From: NORP110 sp051251595
Lineage (GTDB): Bacteria > Pseudomonadota > Alphaproteobacteria > Rhodobacterales > Rhodobacteraceae
Assembly: GCA_051251595.1 (NCBI GenBank)
Contig: JBPOFA010000002.1
Coordinates: 62,001 to 126,000, forward strand
Reading direction: 5' to 3'
Length of the DNA: 64,000 nt
The notes under the pieces are model-generated. The model made no database searches, was not told where the DNA came from, and saw nothing but the letters and a program-made list of their open reading frames with translations. How positions within the stretch are numbered: position 1 is the first letter of the stretch; every line of letters begins with the position of its first letter. A program made the position numbers and the translations under genes. Shown here piece by piece: positions 41,505-49,830 of the stretch.

Positions 41505-42503
41505 TCAGCGGTTGATTGCGCGCGCTGCATCTAGGGCGAAATAGGTCAGGATGCCATCGCATCCGGCGCGTTTGAAGGCCATCAGGCTTTCCAGCATAGA
41601 TGCCGTCGGATTGATCCAGCCGTTATCCGCGGCACCGCGCAGCATCGCGTATTCGCCAGAGACTTGATAGGCAAATGTCGGGGCGTGGAATTCATCTTTG
41701 ACACGGCGGCAGATGTCCAGATAGGGCATTCCGGGTTTGACCATGACCATATCGGCCCCTTCGGCCAAGTCTCTTCCGACCTGGCGGATCGCTTCATCTG
41801 TATTGGCCGGGTCAATTTGATAGGTGTTTTTGTCGCCTTTCAGCGCCCCGCTGGCCCCAACCGCGTCGCGGAACGGCCCGTAAAAGGCCGAAGCATATTT
41901 GGCAGCGTAGGACATGATCGTTGTTTGGTGGTAACCGCCGTCTTCCAGAGCGGTCCGGATCGCCCCTATGCGCCCATCCATCATGTCAGAGGGGCCGATT
42001 ATGTCAGCGCCCGCCTCGGCCTGGGCGACGGCCATTTTGACCAAAGCCGCGACGGTTTCATCATTCAGGATTTCCCCATCCACGACAAAGCCATCATGGC
42101 CGTTGATATTATAAGGATCCAGCGCGACATCCGTCATGATGGCGAGGTCTGGGACCTTGGATTTCAGCAGGCGAATGGCGCGGTTGACCAGATTGTCCGG
42201 GCTCCACGCATCGGCGCAATCCTCTGTTTTGAGGTCTTGTTCGATGTACGGGAACAGGCAAATTGCGGGAATGCCCAAATCCACCGCCGTCTGCGCTGCA
42301 ATGACCAGCCGGTCCAGCGTTAACCTTTCGACACCGGGCATGGATGCAATTGGCGTTGCATCGTCCTTGCCCTCTCTAATAAACACGGGCCAGATCAAAT
42401 CTTTGGTCGTTAGTGTATTTTCCCGTTGCAGTTCGCGCAAAGCGGGTGTCTTACGCATGCGGCGGAACCGGCTGGCGGGATAGGGTGCTGTGTGTTTTGG
42501 CAT
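41505..42503 (-). CDS. hemB: Porphobilinogen synthase (delta-aminolevulinate dehydratase)
   Basis: Condenses two 5-aminolevulinate to porphobilinogen for heme, B12 and bacteriochlorophyll. The 332 residues include the Schiff-base lysines in SYAAKYASAFYGPF and MVMVKPGMPYLD (about residue 258). In the usual zinc enzyme there is a Cys-rich DVCLCPYTSHGHCG; here it reads DVALDPYNINGHDG, with no Cys, so it is the Mg/K-dependent form known from alphaproteobacteria. A small palindrome GTCACTGTGAC lies 13 bases upstream of the start codon. The only rival features are the far-away heme genes, not in this window. Confidence 0.96.
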   Translation of the reverse strand: MPKHTAPYPASRFRRMRKTPALRELQRENTLTTKDLIWPVFIREGKDDATPIASMPGVERLTLDRLVIAAQTAVDLGIPAICLFPYIEQDLKTEDCADAWSPDNLVNRAIRLLKSKVPDLAIMTDVALDPYNINGHDGFVVDGEILNDETVAALVKMAVAQAEAGADIIGPSDMMDGRIGAIRTALEDGGYHQTTIMSYAAKYASAFYGPFRDAVGASGALKGDKNTYQIDPANTDEAIRQVGRDLAEGADMVMVKPGMPYLDICRRVKDEFHAPTFAYQVSGEYAMLRGAADNGWINPTASMLESLMAFKRAGCDGILTYFALDAARAINR

Positions 42504-42622
42504 GACTTGGTGTCCTTCGTGTCACTGTGACCCGCTTGCCATGGTTTTGAGCTTACCTCAAGGGTGGGCATCAGATCGACCAGGGGTTAAAGTCTGTCGG
42601 AATTGGATGAGGAATTCCCAAA

Positions 42623-43150
42623 TTGGATTGGTACGAAGCTGTTTTTGAAGTGATCGACATGCGATCATTTTCAAATCTTTGGTATTGGATCGGCTTGGCG
42701 GTGATCTGGTCAACAGCCAGTCATTGGGTGTTGGGCGTGCCATTTGACATGGTTTTGCGTGCCCGCCGGCATGGTGGCCAGGCGACGATTGATCTGGAAG
42801 ATATGGTGCGCATCAACTGCAACCGATTGCTGTTTATCGGGCGGGTGTCTGGGCTGTGGATGCTGGCTTTTGGCAGCGCCATTATTTCGGCGCTTGCGGT
42901 GCTGGGGTTCTGGTATGGTGTGGAATTTGCCCAGGCGCTGTTTCTCTTCGTGTTCCCGTTGTCGATCATTGGATTGTTGTCCATGTCGACCGCTCGGCTG
43001 ATTGCGGATGAAGCGGCGGTTGGGGATTTGCTTTATAAACGGCTTGGGCGACACAGGCTCTACACTCAGATCATTGGCATGCTGTCTGTATTCGTGACGG
43101 CGATGTGGGGCATGTTTCAAAACCTCGCTGTTGGACCGCTTGGCGGGTAA
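42623..43150 (+). CDS. Conserved membrane protein with four helices (family often labelled SufBCD component)
   Basis: A 175-residue protein with about four membrane helices: around residues 17-40 (LWYWIGLAVIWSTASHWVLG), 77-100, 105-125 and 148-168. The frame opens with TTG 42623 behind GAGGA (the N-terminal MDWYEAVFEVIDMRSFSNLW looks real); an ATG at 42659 is the alternative. From memory, roseobacter homologues carry the product name component of SufBCD complex, but nothing in the sequence, and no suf gene in the window, supports that. I treat the function as unknown. It ends 32 bases before mfd. Confidence 0.75.
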   Translation: MDWYEAVFEVIDMRSFSNLWYWIGLAVIWSTASHWVLGVPFDMVLRARRHGGQATIDLEDMVRINCNRLLFIGRVSGLWMLAFGSAIISALAVLGFWYGVEFAQALFLFVFPLSIIGLLSMSTARLIADEAAVGDLLYKRLGRHRLYTQIIGMLSVFVTAMWGMFQNLAVGPLGG

Positions 43151-43182
43151 TTCCTTGACCGGTGGCGGGACCAAGAAAATTT

Positions 43183-46100
43183 ATGTCTGAGACAAAGAAC
43201 ATACTGGTTGGGGGCGCGCCCGAGGGGTTTGACGCACAGCTGCTGCTGCGAGAGATGGAAAGCTCTGGCAAGCCGGTTGTGCATGTGGCGCGGGACGACA
43301 AAAGGCTGGTGGCATTACAGGCCGCGTTGACCTTCTTTGCGCCAAACATTCCTGTGGTCACCTTTCCGGCGTGGGATTGTCTGCCCTATGATCGCGTGTC
43401 GCCCAATGCGGATGTCACGGCGACCAGAATGGCGACCTTGGCGGCGCTGATCCATGGGATGCCCAGTAGATTCATTCTGTTGACGACGCTGAACAGCGCG
43501 ACACAGAAAATTCCCGCCCGGTCATTGCTGGGGGAAATGTCTTTTACGGCGACGGTCAACAAACGGATCGATGAAGGCGCTTTGCGCAGTTTTCTGGCAC
43601 GCATGGGCTTTTCCAAAGCTCCAACGGTGATGGAGCCGGGGGATTATGCCGTGCGGGGCGGCATCATAGACATCTACCCGCCGGGGCATTCCGGGCCGGT
43701 CCGGCTTGATCTGTTTGGCGACGTTCTGGATGGGGCGCGACGGTTTGATCCGGCCACGCAGCGCACCGCAGAAAAGCTGTCGGTCGTCGAATTGGCGCCC
43801 GTGTCAGAGGTCATTCTGGATGAGGCCTCTATCACCCGGTTCCGGCAGAATTACCGGATAGAATTTGGGGCCGCCGGGACGGATGACCCTTTGTATGAGG
43901 CTGTCAGTGCCGGACGAAAGCATCAGGGCTTTGAACATTGGCTGCCGTTCTTTCACGACCGGTTGGAAACCCTGTTTGACTATGTGCCAGAGGCGACGAT
44001 TTGCCTGGATGATCAGGTGACACCGGCCCGCCTGTCGCGTTGGGAGAGCATCGAAGACCAATACGAAACCCGCCGTCATGCTCTGGAACAAAAGAACCGG
44101 ATGGGTTCGGTCTACAAGCCCGCACCGCCGGGATTGTTGTATCTGGATGATGCAGGCTGGACGGACAGTCTGGCCGGACGCCGCGTGCTGCAATACAGCC
44201 CGTTTGCACAGGCCAGCGGGCCGGGTGTGATTGATGCGGGTGGTCGGATCGGGCGGAATTTTTCCCCCGAACGGCAGCTGGAAAGTGTCAGCCTTTTTGG
44301 GGCCTTGGAACAACATATCGAAGCCAAGCGTCGAGACGGGCAGGTGGTTGTCGCCAGCTATTCGGACGGGTCGCGTGAACGCATGCAAGGCTTGATGGAA
44401 GATCAGGGCCTGGCGGGCGCACAGCTGATTTCAGATTTTCGCGATGTCCCCGACGGAAAAGGCGGTGTCTTTTTGTCGGTCTGGGCACTGGAACACGGGT
44501 TTGAGGCCCCGGGCGTAACTGTCATTTCGGAACAGGATGTTCTGGGCGACCGTTTGATCCGCGCACCCCGCAAAAAGCGGCGGGCGGATAACTTTCTGAC
44601 CGAAACCCAAAGCCTTTCACCGGGCGATCTGGTGGTTCATGTGGATCATGGGATCGGTCGTTATCAGGGGCTGGAAGTTGTGTCAGCCCTTGGGGCGGCG
44701 CATGAATGTATCTTGCTGGAATATGCAGGCGGGGATCGTCTGTTCATTCCGGTCGAGAATATCGAACTGCTTAGCCGCTATGGCCACGAAGAGGGCCTGC
44801 TGGATCGGTTGGGGGGCGGGGCCTGGCAGTCCAAGAAGGCCAAGCTCAAGAAAAACATTCTGGAAATGGCGGATAAGCTGATCCATTTGGCCGCGGAACG
44901 CTTATTGCGCTCTGCCCAGATCATGCAACCTCCGCCAGACATTTGGGAAGCGTTTTCAGCGCGGTTTCCGTATCAGGAAACCGACGACCAAATGCGCGCG
45001 ATCGAAGACGTCATGGATGACCTGTCAGCCGGACGCCCCATGGACCGTCTGGTCTGCGGCGACGTCGGCTTTGGCAAGACAGAGGTGGCGATCCGCGCGG
45101 CTTTTGTGGCGGCGATGGCGGGCACGCAGGTGGCTGTGATTGCCCCGACAACCTTGTTGGCACGCCAGCACGCAAAAAGCTTTGAGGAACGGTTCCGCGG
45201 GTTTCCGGTCAATGTCCGCCAATTGTCCCGTTTCGTCGGGGCCAAGGAAGCCGCACAGACGCGTGAAGGTCTGGCCAACGGCACCGTCGATATCGTCATC
45301 GGCACCCACGCCGTGCTGGCCAAGACGATTAGGTTCAAAGACCTTGGCCTGCTGATCATTGACGAAGAACAGCATTTCGGCGTGAACCACAAAGAACGTC
45401 TGAAACAGATGCGCTCTGACGTGCATGTGTTGACGCTGACGGCCACGCCGATTCCACGGACGCTGCAACTGTCGCTGACGGGTGTGCGCGATTTGTCGAT
45501 CATCGGCACGCCGCCGGTCGACCGTTTGTCGATCCGCACCTATGTCAGCGAGTTCGACGCGGTCATGGTCCGCGAGGCTTTGTTGCGCGAACATTATCGC
45601 GGCGGGCAATCCTTTTTCGTGGTGCCGCGCATTTCAGACCTGCCCGAGATAGAGGAATTCCTGCGCGAACAGGTCCCAGAGGTGAGCTATATCACCGCCA
45701 ATGGTCAAATGGCTGCAGGAGAGCTGGATGACCGGATGAACGCGTTTTACGACGGCAAATACGATGTGCTGCTGGCCACGACGATCATCGAATCTGGTCT
45801 GGACATCCCGACGGCCAACACATTGATCGTGCATCGGGCGGATATGTTTGGCTTGGCGCAGCTTTATCAGATCCGGGGCAGGGTGGGCCGCTCCAAAACT
45901 CGGGCCTATGCCTATCTGACGACGAAACCGCGCAAGAAACTGACCGATGCGGCAGAAAAGCGTCTGCGTGTGCTTGGGTCTTTGGACATGTTAGGCGCCG
46001 GGTTTACCTTGGCCAGCCAGGATCTGGACATTCGCGGCGCGGGCAATCTGCTGGGCGAAGAACAATCTGGTGAGGTGCGCGAAGTTGGTTATGAGCTTTA

Positions 46101-46623
46101 CCAATCCATGCTGGAAGAAGCGATCAGCAAGCTGAAATCAGGCGAGCTGGAAGGGTTGAGCGACGCGGATGAACAATGGGCCCCGACCATCAACCTTGGC
46201 GTTCCGGTTCTGATCCCGGAAACCTATGTTCCCGATCTGGATGTGCGTTTGGGCCTTTACCGCCGTCTGTCTGGTCTGCATTCGCAGGTGGAACTGGAAG
46301 GCTTCGCGGCAGAGCTTATCGACCGTTTCGGCAAGTTGCCCAGAGAAGTGAATACGCTGTTGCTGGTGGTGCGCATCAAGGGTGAATGTAAAAAGGCTGG
46401 GATTGCGAAACTGGATGCCGGACCCAAGGGCGCGACGATCCAGTTCCATAACGATAAATTCAACAATCCCGCAGGCTTGGTCGATTTTATTCAGGCACAA
46501 CGCGGCATGGCCAAGGTGCGCGACAATAAGATCGTCGTGCGCCGGGATTGGGCCAAGGACAAAGACAAGATCAAGGGCACCTTTGTGATTGCCCGTGATC
46601 TTGCCAAACACGCAAGGGCTTAG
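43183..46623 (+). CDS. mfd: Transcription-repair coupling factor
   Basis: DNA translocase that removes stalled RNA polymerase and recruits UvrA. The 1146 residues contain the UvrB-like N-terminal part (WDCLPYDRVSPNADVTATRM), the RNA-polymerase-binding domain (GDLVVHVDHGIGRYQGLE), the SF2 motor with Walker A GDVGFGKTE, DEEQHFGV, TATPIPRTLQLSL, and RVGRSKTRAYAYL, plus the C-terminal TRCF domain. ATG 43183 is used; a GTG at 43162 is possible. Its end overlaps the convergent MFS gene by 4 bases. Confidence 0.96.
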   Translation: MSETKNILVGGAPEGFDAQLLLREMESSGKPVVHVARDDKRLVALQAALTFFAPNIPVVTFPAWDCLPYDRVSPNADVTATRMATLAALIHGMPSRFILLTTLNSATQKIPARSLLGEMSFTATVNKRIDEGALRSFLARMGFSKAPTVMEPGDYAVRGGIIDIYPPGHSGPVRLDLFGDVLDGARRFDPATQRTAEKLSVVELAPVSEVILDEASITRFRQNYRIEFGAAGTDDPLYEAVSAGRKHQGFEHWLPFFHDRLETLFDYVPEATICLDDQVTPARLSRWESIEDQYETRRHALEQKNRMGSVYKPAPPGLLYLDDAGWTDSLAGRRVLQYSPFAQASGPGVIDAGGRIGRNFSPERQLESVSLFGALEQHIEAKRRDGQVVVASYSDGSRERMQGLMEDQGLAGAQLISDFRDVPDGKGGVFLSVWALEHGFEAPGVTVISEQDVLGDRLIRAPRKKRRADNFLTETQSLSPGDLVVHVDHGIGRYQGLEVVSALGAAHECILLEYAGGDRLFIPVENIELLSRYGHEEGLLDRLGGGAWQSKKAKLKKNILEMADKLIHLAAERLLRSAQIMQPPPDIWEAFSARFPYQETDDQMRAIEDVMDDLSAGRPMDRLVCGDVGFGKTEVAIRAAFVAAMAGTQVAVIAPTTLLARQHAKSFEERFRGFPVNVRQLSRFVGAKEAAQTREGLANGTVDIVIGTHAVLAKTIRFKDLGLLIIDEEQHFGVNHKERLKQMRSDVHVLTLTATPIPRTLQLSLTGVRDLSIIGTPPVDRLSIRTYVSEFDAVMVREALLREHYRGGQSFFVVPRISDLPEIEEFLREQVPEVSYITANGQMAAGELDDRMNAFYDGKYDVLLATTIIESGLDIPTANTLIVHRADMFGLAQLYQIRGRVGRSKTRAYAYLTTKPRKKLTDAAEKRLRVLGSLDMLGAGFTLASQDLDIRGAGNLLGEEQSGEVREVGYELYQSMLEEAISKLKSGELEGLSDADEQWAPTINLGVPVLIPETYVPDLDVRLGLYRRLSGLHSQVELEGFAAELIDRFGKLPREVNTLLLVVRIKGECKKAGIAKLDAGPKGATIQFHNDKFNNPAGLVDFIQAQRGMAKVRDNKIVVRRDWAKDKDKIKGTFVIARDLAKHARA

Positions 46624-47834
46624 GCCTCTTGCGGGGTGTCCTCTGTCGTGCGCCGCATCAGCAGAAAGGCCAGGCCGGAACAAATCAATGTGCCGACCAA
46701 AAGCGGCAGGGGTGTTCCATCAAAGGCCAAACCGATCGGTGCCGCAATCGCAACAGAGGCGACGGTCGAAATCGCTGTGACCAGCGATGACGCCATGCCG
46801 GCGATATGGCCAAGCGGTTGCAGCGCCAGGGCGTTCAGGTTGCCAAAAGTCAGCCCGGCCATGAAAAAGATCGTAAAGGTCCAGGCAAACCAGATCAGGA
46901 ACAGATCCTCGATCGGCGCAAGGCCCAGGATCAGCACCAGCACGAAACTCAGGGACAACAGCGTTTGTGCGCCATAGGCCCACATGGCCAGTTTGCGCAT
47001 GCCGACGGTCATGACCAGCCCGGCATTCACAAGCGTTCCGGTCAAGGCCAGCAGTGCCGTAATCGCGAACCAACCCGGAAAGGCGTCTGCCTTGTCATAG
47101 GTGACATCATAGACCTGCTGAATGGATGAAATCGCCGCAAACATCTGGGCAAAGCCCAATGTCAAAACCACGATATAGATCAGCACCAAGCGGTTAGAGA
47201 GAACCTCTTTCGCGGCGATTTTCAACGATGAAAAATCCAAGGGCCGACGCTGGTCAACAGCAAGGGTTTCAGGTTGGCGCAGGTTCAGCCAAACGCCGAC
47301 AAGCAGTGCAATCACAATGAAAGCCGCAAAGATAGAGCGCCAGCCAGAGGACTCAATAATCAGCGCGCCAATCGCGGGTGCGACCGCTGGCACCAGCATA
47401 AAGATCGTCATCACAAATGACATGATCTGGGCCATGCGCCGCCCGGAATGCAAATCACGCATCATTGCCATGGGCACCGTGCGCGGAGAGGCTGCGCCAA
47501 TGCCTTGCAACACCCTGGCGGCCAGCATCATTTCCAAAGACTGGGACACATAGGCCATAGCCGCGCCAAGAATGTAAACGCCAAGGCCAAGTGTAATGAT
47601 GGTCTTGCGCCCGTAAGCATCGGACAGTGGCCCGGTAAACACCGTGCCCAGCCCCATGCCAAGCACGAAAAAGGTCAGGACAAGCTGGGCCTTGTTTGGC
47701 GCTTCTGGTGAAAGCTCTGCCGCGATTTCTGGAAAAGCCGGCAACATCGCATCAATAGAGAAGGCCAAAACGGCAAAAATTGCGGCCATCAATGCGATAA
47801 ATTCCGGCAAGGATGGCTGGCGGGTCGGTTTCAT
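46620..47834 (-). CDS. Bcr/CflA-family MFS drug-resistance-type transporter
   Basis: A 404-residue, twelve-helix transporter of the Bcr/CflA drug:H+ antiporter group. Helix 1 holds AVLAFSIDAMLPAFPEIAAEL, followed by the motif GPLSDAYGRKTIITLG (about residues 63-78) and the antiporter-type RVLQGIGAASPRTVPMAMMRD. Substrate unknown; relatives export bicyclomycin, chloramphenicol or cysteine. ATG 47834 overlaps the stop of the upstream FrnE-like gene (TTATGA), so both are translated together. Confidence 0.9.
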   Translation of the reverse strand: MKPTRQPSLPEFIALMAAIFAVLAFSIDAMLPAFPEIAAELSPEAPNKAQLVLTFFVLGMGLGTVFTGPLSDAYGRKTIITLGLGVYILGAAMAYVSQSLEMMLAARVLQGIGAASPRTVPMAMMRDLHSGRRMAQIMSFVMTIFMLVPAVAPAIGALIIESSGWRSIFAAFIVIALLVGVWLNLRQPETLAVDQRRPLDFSSLKIAAKEVLSNRLVLIYIVVLTLGFAQMFAAISSIQQVYDVTYDKADAFPGWFAITALLALTGTLVNAGLVMTVGMRKLAMWAYGAQTLLSLSFVLVLILGLAPIEDLFLIWFAWTFTIFFMAGLTFGNLNALALQPLGHIAGMASSLVTAISTVASVAIAAPIGLAFDGTPLPLLVGTLICSGLAFLLMRRTTEDTPQEA

Positions 47835-48478
47835 AATGTTTGATCTTTCAATTGCTCTGAGAGGTCTTTTATGACCTGTTGCCAAAGCTCTACGGATTGG
47901 GCGCCGGAAATGGCATGTTGATTTGCAACGATAAAGGTCGGAACGCCGTTCACGCCTTTGGCCCGGGCATTTGCGTCGCGGGCGCGGATGTTGTCCGCAT
48001 CGGCATCGGATTCAAGCAGCCGACGGGTCATTTCCCGATCCATTTCGATCTGTTCCGCAATATCCAAAAGCACGTCGGTTTGACCAATATCGCGCCCCTG
48101 CTGGAAATAGGCCTTGAACAGCGACGAAACGGCCGCAGTTTGTCGCCCCTCCAGACCGGCCCAATGGATCAGCCGATGCGCGTTCAACGTATTCGGTGTC
48201 CGCTTTATCGCGCTGAGGTTCAGCGGCAGCCCCAGGGCCTCGGCCCGCTCAATCATCGGCTCATGCACTTTCAGGATCGCGTCAGTATCGCCAAATTTCA
48301 TTTCTATATATGTGCGGCGATCGATGCCTTCGGCGGGCATGTCAGGGTTCAGCTGAAAGGGATGCCATTCGATTTCGAACGGATGATTGGCGTTGGCCTC
48401 TAACGCGCGATCCAGTGCGGTTTTTCCCAGATAGCACCATGGACAGACTGGATCGGAAAGAATGTCTAGTTTTATCAA
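47831..48478 (-). CDS. FrnE-like DsbA-family oxidoreductase
   Basis: A 215-residue thioredoxin-fold protein of the cytoplasmic DsbA/FrnE group: redox motif CPWC in ILSDPVCPWCYLGK (about residues 7-20), a helical insertion, and a cis-Pro loop GVPTFIV near residue 180. No signal peptide. Relatives are disulphide isomerase-like or 2-hydroxychromene-2-carboxylate isomerase-like; the substrate is unknown. It is the first gene of a two-gene unit with the Bcr/CflA transporter. Confidence 0.87.
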   Translation of the reverse strand: MIKLDILSDPVCPWCYLGKTALDRALEANANHPFEIEWHPFQLNPDMPAEGIDRRTYIEMKFGDTDAILKVHEPMIERAEALGLPLNLSAIKRTPNTLNAHRLIHWAGLEGRQTAAVSSLFKAYFQQGRDIGQTDVLLDIAEQIEMDREMTRRLLESDADADNIRARDANARAKGVNGVPTFIVANQHAISGAQSVELWQQVIKDLSEQLKDQTL

Positions 48479-48648
48479 AGGGGCCTCCTGCGTCAGTTAC
48501 CACAGCGTCCGGCTTTGGGGAAACGCTGTAGATCTTATAGATTCGAATACGGATGTTCTCGCGACATGAAAGAAATGTCGTGGTCGGTCGGCGCTCTTGG
48601 TCGTCGTCTTTGTGCCGAAACGGGCAACAAGACGCGGGCCAAGATTAG

Positions 48649-49308
48649 CTATGTGACTTTGTTATCAGCAAACAGGCGGGCTGCAAGAGCAATTGCGGCC
48701 AGCGCCCCAAGCAATTGCATCACGATGAACAGTGGCATGTTCTGCGGAGCGATCCCGGCAAATGTGTCGGTCCAGCTGCGGGCGATGGTTACAGCCGGAT
48801 TGGCAAAGCTGGTGGACGAGGTGAACCAGTAAGCGCCGGTGATATAGATCCCCACCAGCGCGGCCACGCTGTCAGGGCGGTGACGGATGCCGCCGAAGAT
48901 CACGAAAAGCAGGCCAAAGGTTGCGACGCATTCAGACCACCATTGGCCAGTGCCTGAGCGGATCGTTTCAGAGACCTGAAAAACCGGCAAATCAAACATC
49001 AGATGGGTGGCCCAGACGCCGAGCACTCCGCCCACGATCTGCGCGACAACGAAAGCGACCGCTTCTTGCGGCTGGTTTTCCCCGCGCAGCGTAAAGGCCA
49101 ATGTCACCACGGGGTTGAAATGCGCCCCCGAGATTGGCCCCAAAATGGTGATCAGCACATAAAGGATACATCCGGTCGCAATCGCATTGGCCAACAGGGC
49201 AACGCCAATGTTGTCGGGCGACAGGGTTTCGGCCATGATGCCAGAGCCCACGACGCCGATCAGCAAAAAGGCTGTTCCCAAAAATTCCGCCAGCACGCGG
49301 TTCGTCAT
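48649..49308 (-). CDS. Aquaporin-family channel (AqpS/GlpF-like), linked to arsC
   Basis: A 219-residue MIP channel with six helices. The two pore loops are HFNPVVT (NPV in place of NPA, about residue 64) and FANPAVT (about residue 170). ATGA overlap with the upstream arsC-like gene ties them, as in Sinorhizobium meliloti, where AqpS lets arsenite leave the cell down its gradient after arsenate reduction. That arsenite role is by analogy. No ArsR, ArsH or ArsB gene is present here. Confidence 0.87.
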   Translation of the reverse strand: MTNRVLAEFLGTAFLLIGVVGSGIMAETLSPDNIGVALLANAIATGCILYVLITILGPISGAHFNPVVTLAFTLRGENQPQEAVAFVVAQIVGGVLGVWATHLMFDLPVFQVSETIRSGTGQWWSECVATFGLLFVIFGGIRHRPDSVAALVGIYITGAYWFTSSTSFANPAVTIARSWTDTFAGIAPQNMPLFIVMQLLGALAAIALAARLFADNKVT

Positions 49309-49781
49309 GGAATTTTCCCTATGTCATCCAGCTCTTTGCGCAGGGTTGCTGCATCCATATCGGTCAGGGGCAGGGCAAGCAATGCTGCGGCGCGACGGGA
49401 CAGGGTGTCATAGGCGCTCTGAAACGCTGTTGGCCAGTCTGGGCGTTGCGCCGCCGCAGGATCTGGCACACCCCAGTGGGTCTGGACCGGAACGCCAAAC
49501 CACACAGGGCAGGTTTCTGCCGCGGCGTTGTCGGAGACGGTGATCACGATATCCAATTCTGGCGCGCCGGGCTTTGCGAATTCGTCCCAGCTTTTTGATC
49601 TGGCGCCAGAGATGTCGTGCCCCAAATCCCCCAGCAACCGCAAGGATTGTTCATGGACCTGACCTGCCGGGGCAGAGCCCGCAGAATAGGCGCGAATGTC
49701 GGATCGACCTGACGTGTTCAGGATCGTTTCCAACAAGATCGAGCGGGCAGAGTTGCCCGTGCATAAGACAAGAATATTCAT
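49305..49781 (-). CDS. arsC: Arsenate reductase-like protein of the low-molecular-weight phosphatase family
   Basis: A 158-residue LMW-PTP-fold protein with the P-loop CTGNSARS near its start (Cys 7, Arg 13) and the acid region VPDPAAAQRPD (about residues 109-119). Thioredoxin-type ArsC needs extra cysteines in the second half; here Cys occurs only in ETCPVW near residue 91, so an ArsC of the thioredoxin type is uncertain, and a glutaredoxin-type or arsenate-binding role is open. Its stop overlaps the aquaporin gene, which supports arsenic use. No regulator gene is adjacent. Confidence 0.8.
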   Translation of the reverse strand: MNILVLCTGNSARSILLETILNTSGRSDIRAYSAGSAPAGQVHEQSLRLLGDLGHDISGARSKSWDEFAKPGAPELDIVITVSDNAAAETCPVWFGVPVQTHWGVPDPAAAQRPDWPTAFQSAYDTLSRRAAALLALPLTDMDAATLRKELDDIGKIP

Positions 49782-49830
49782 TCCGGCGCTCTATCGGACG
49801 GGTGTAACAGTTTTACGACGTCTCAAGGAT

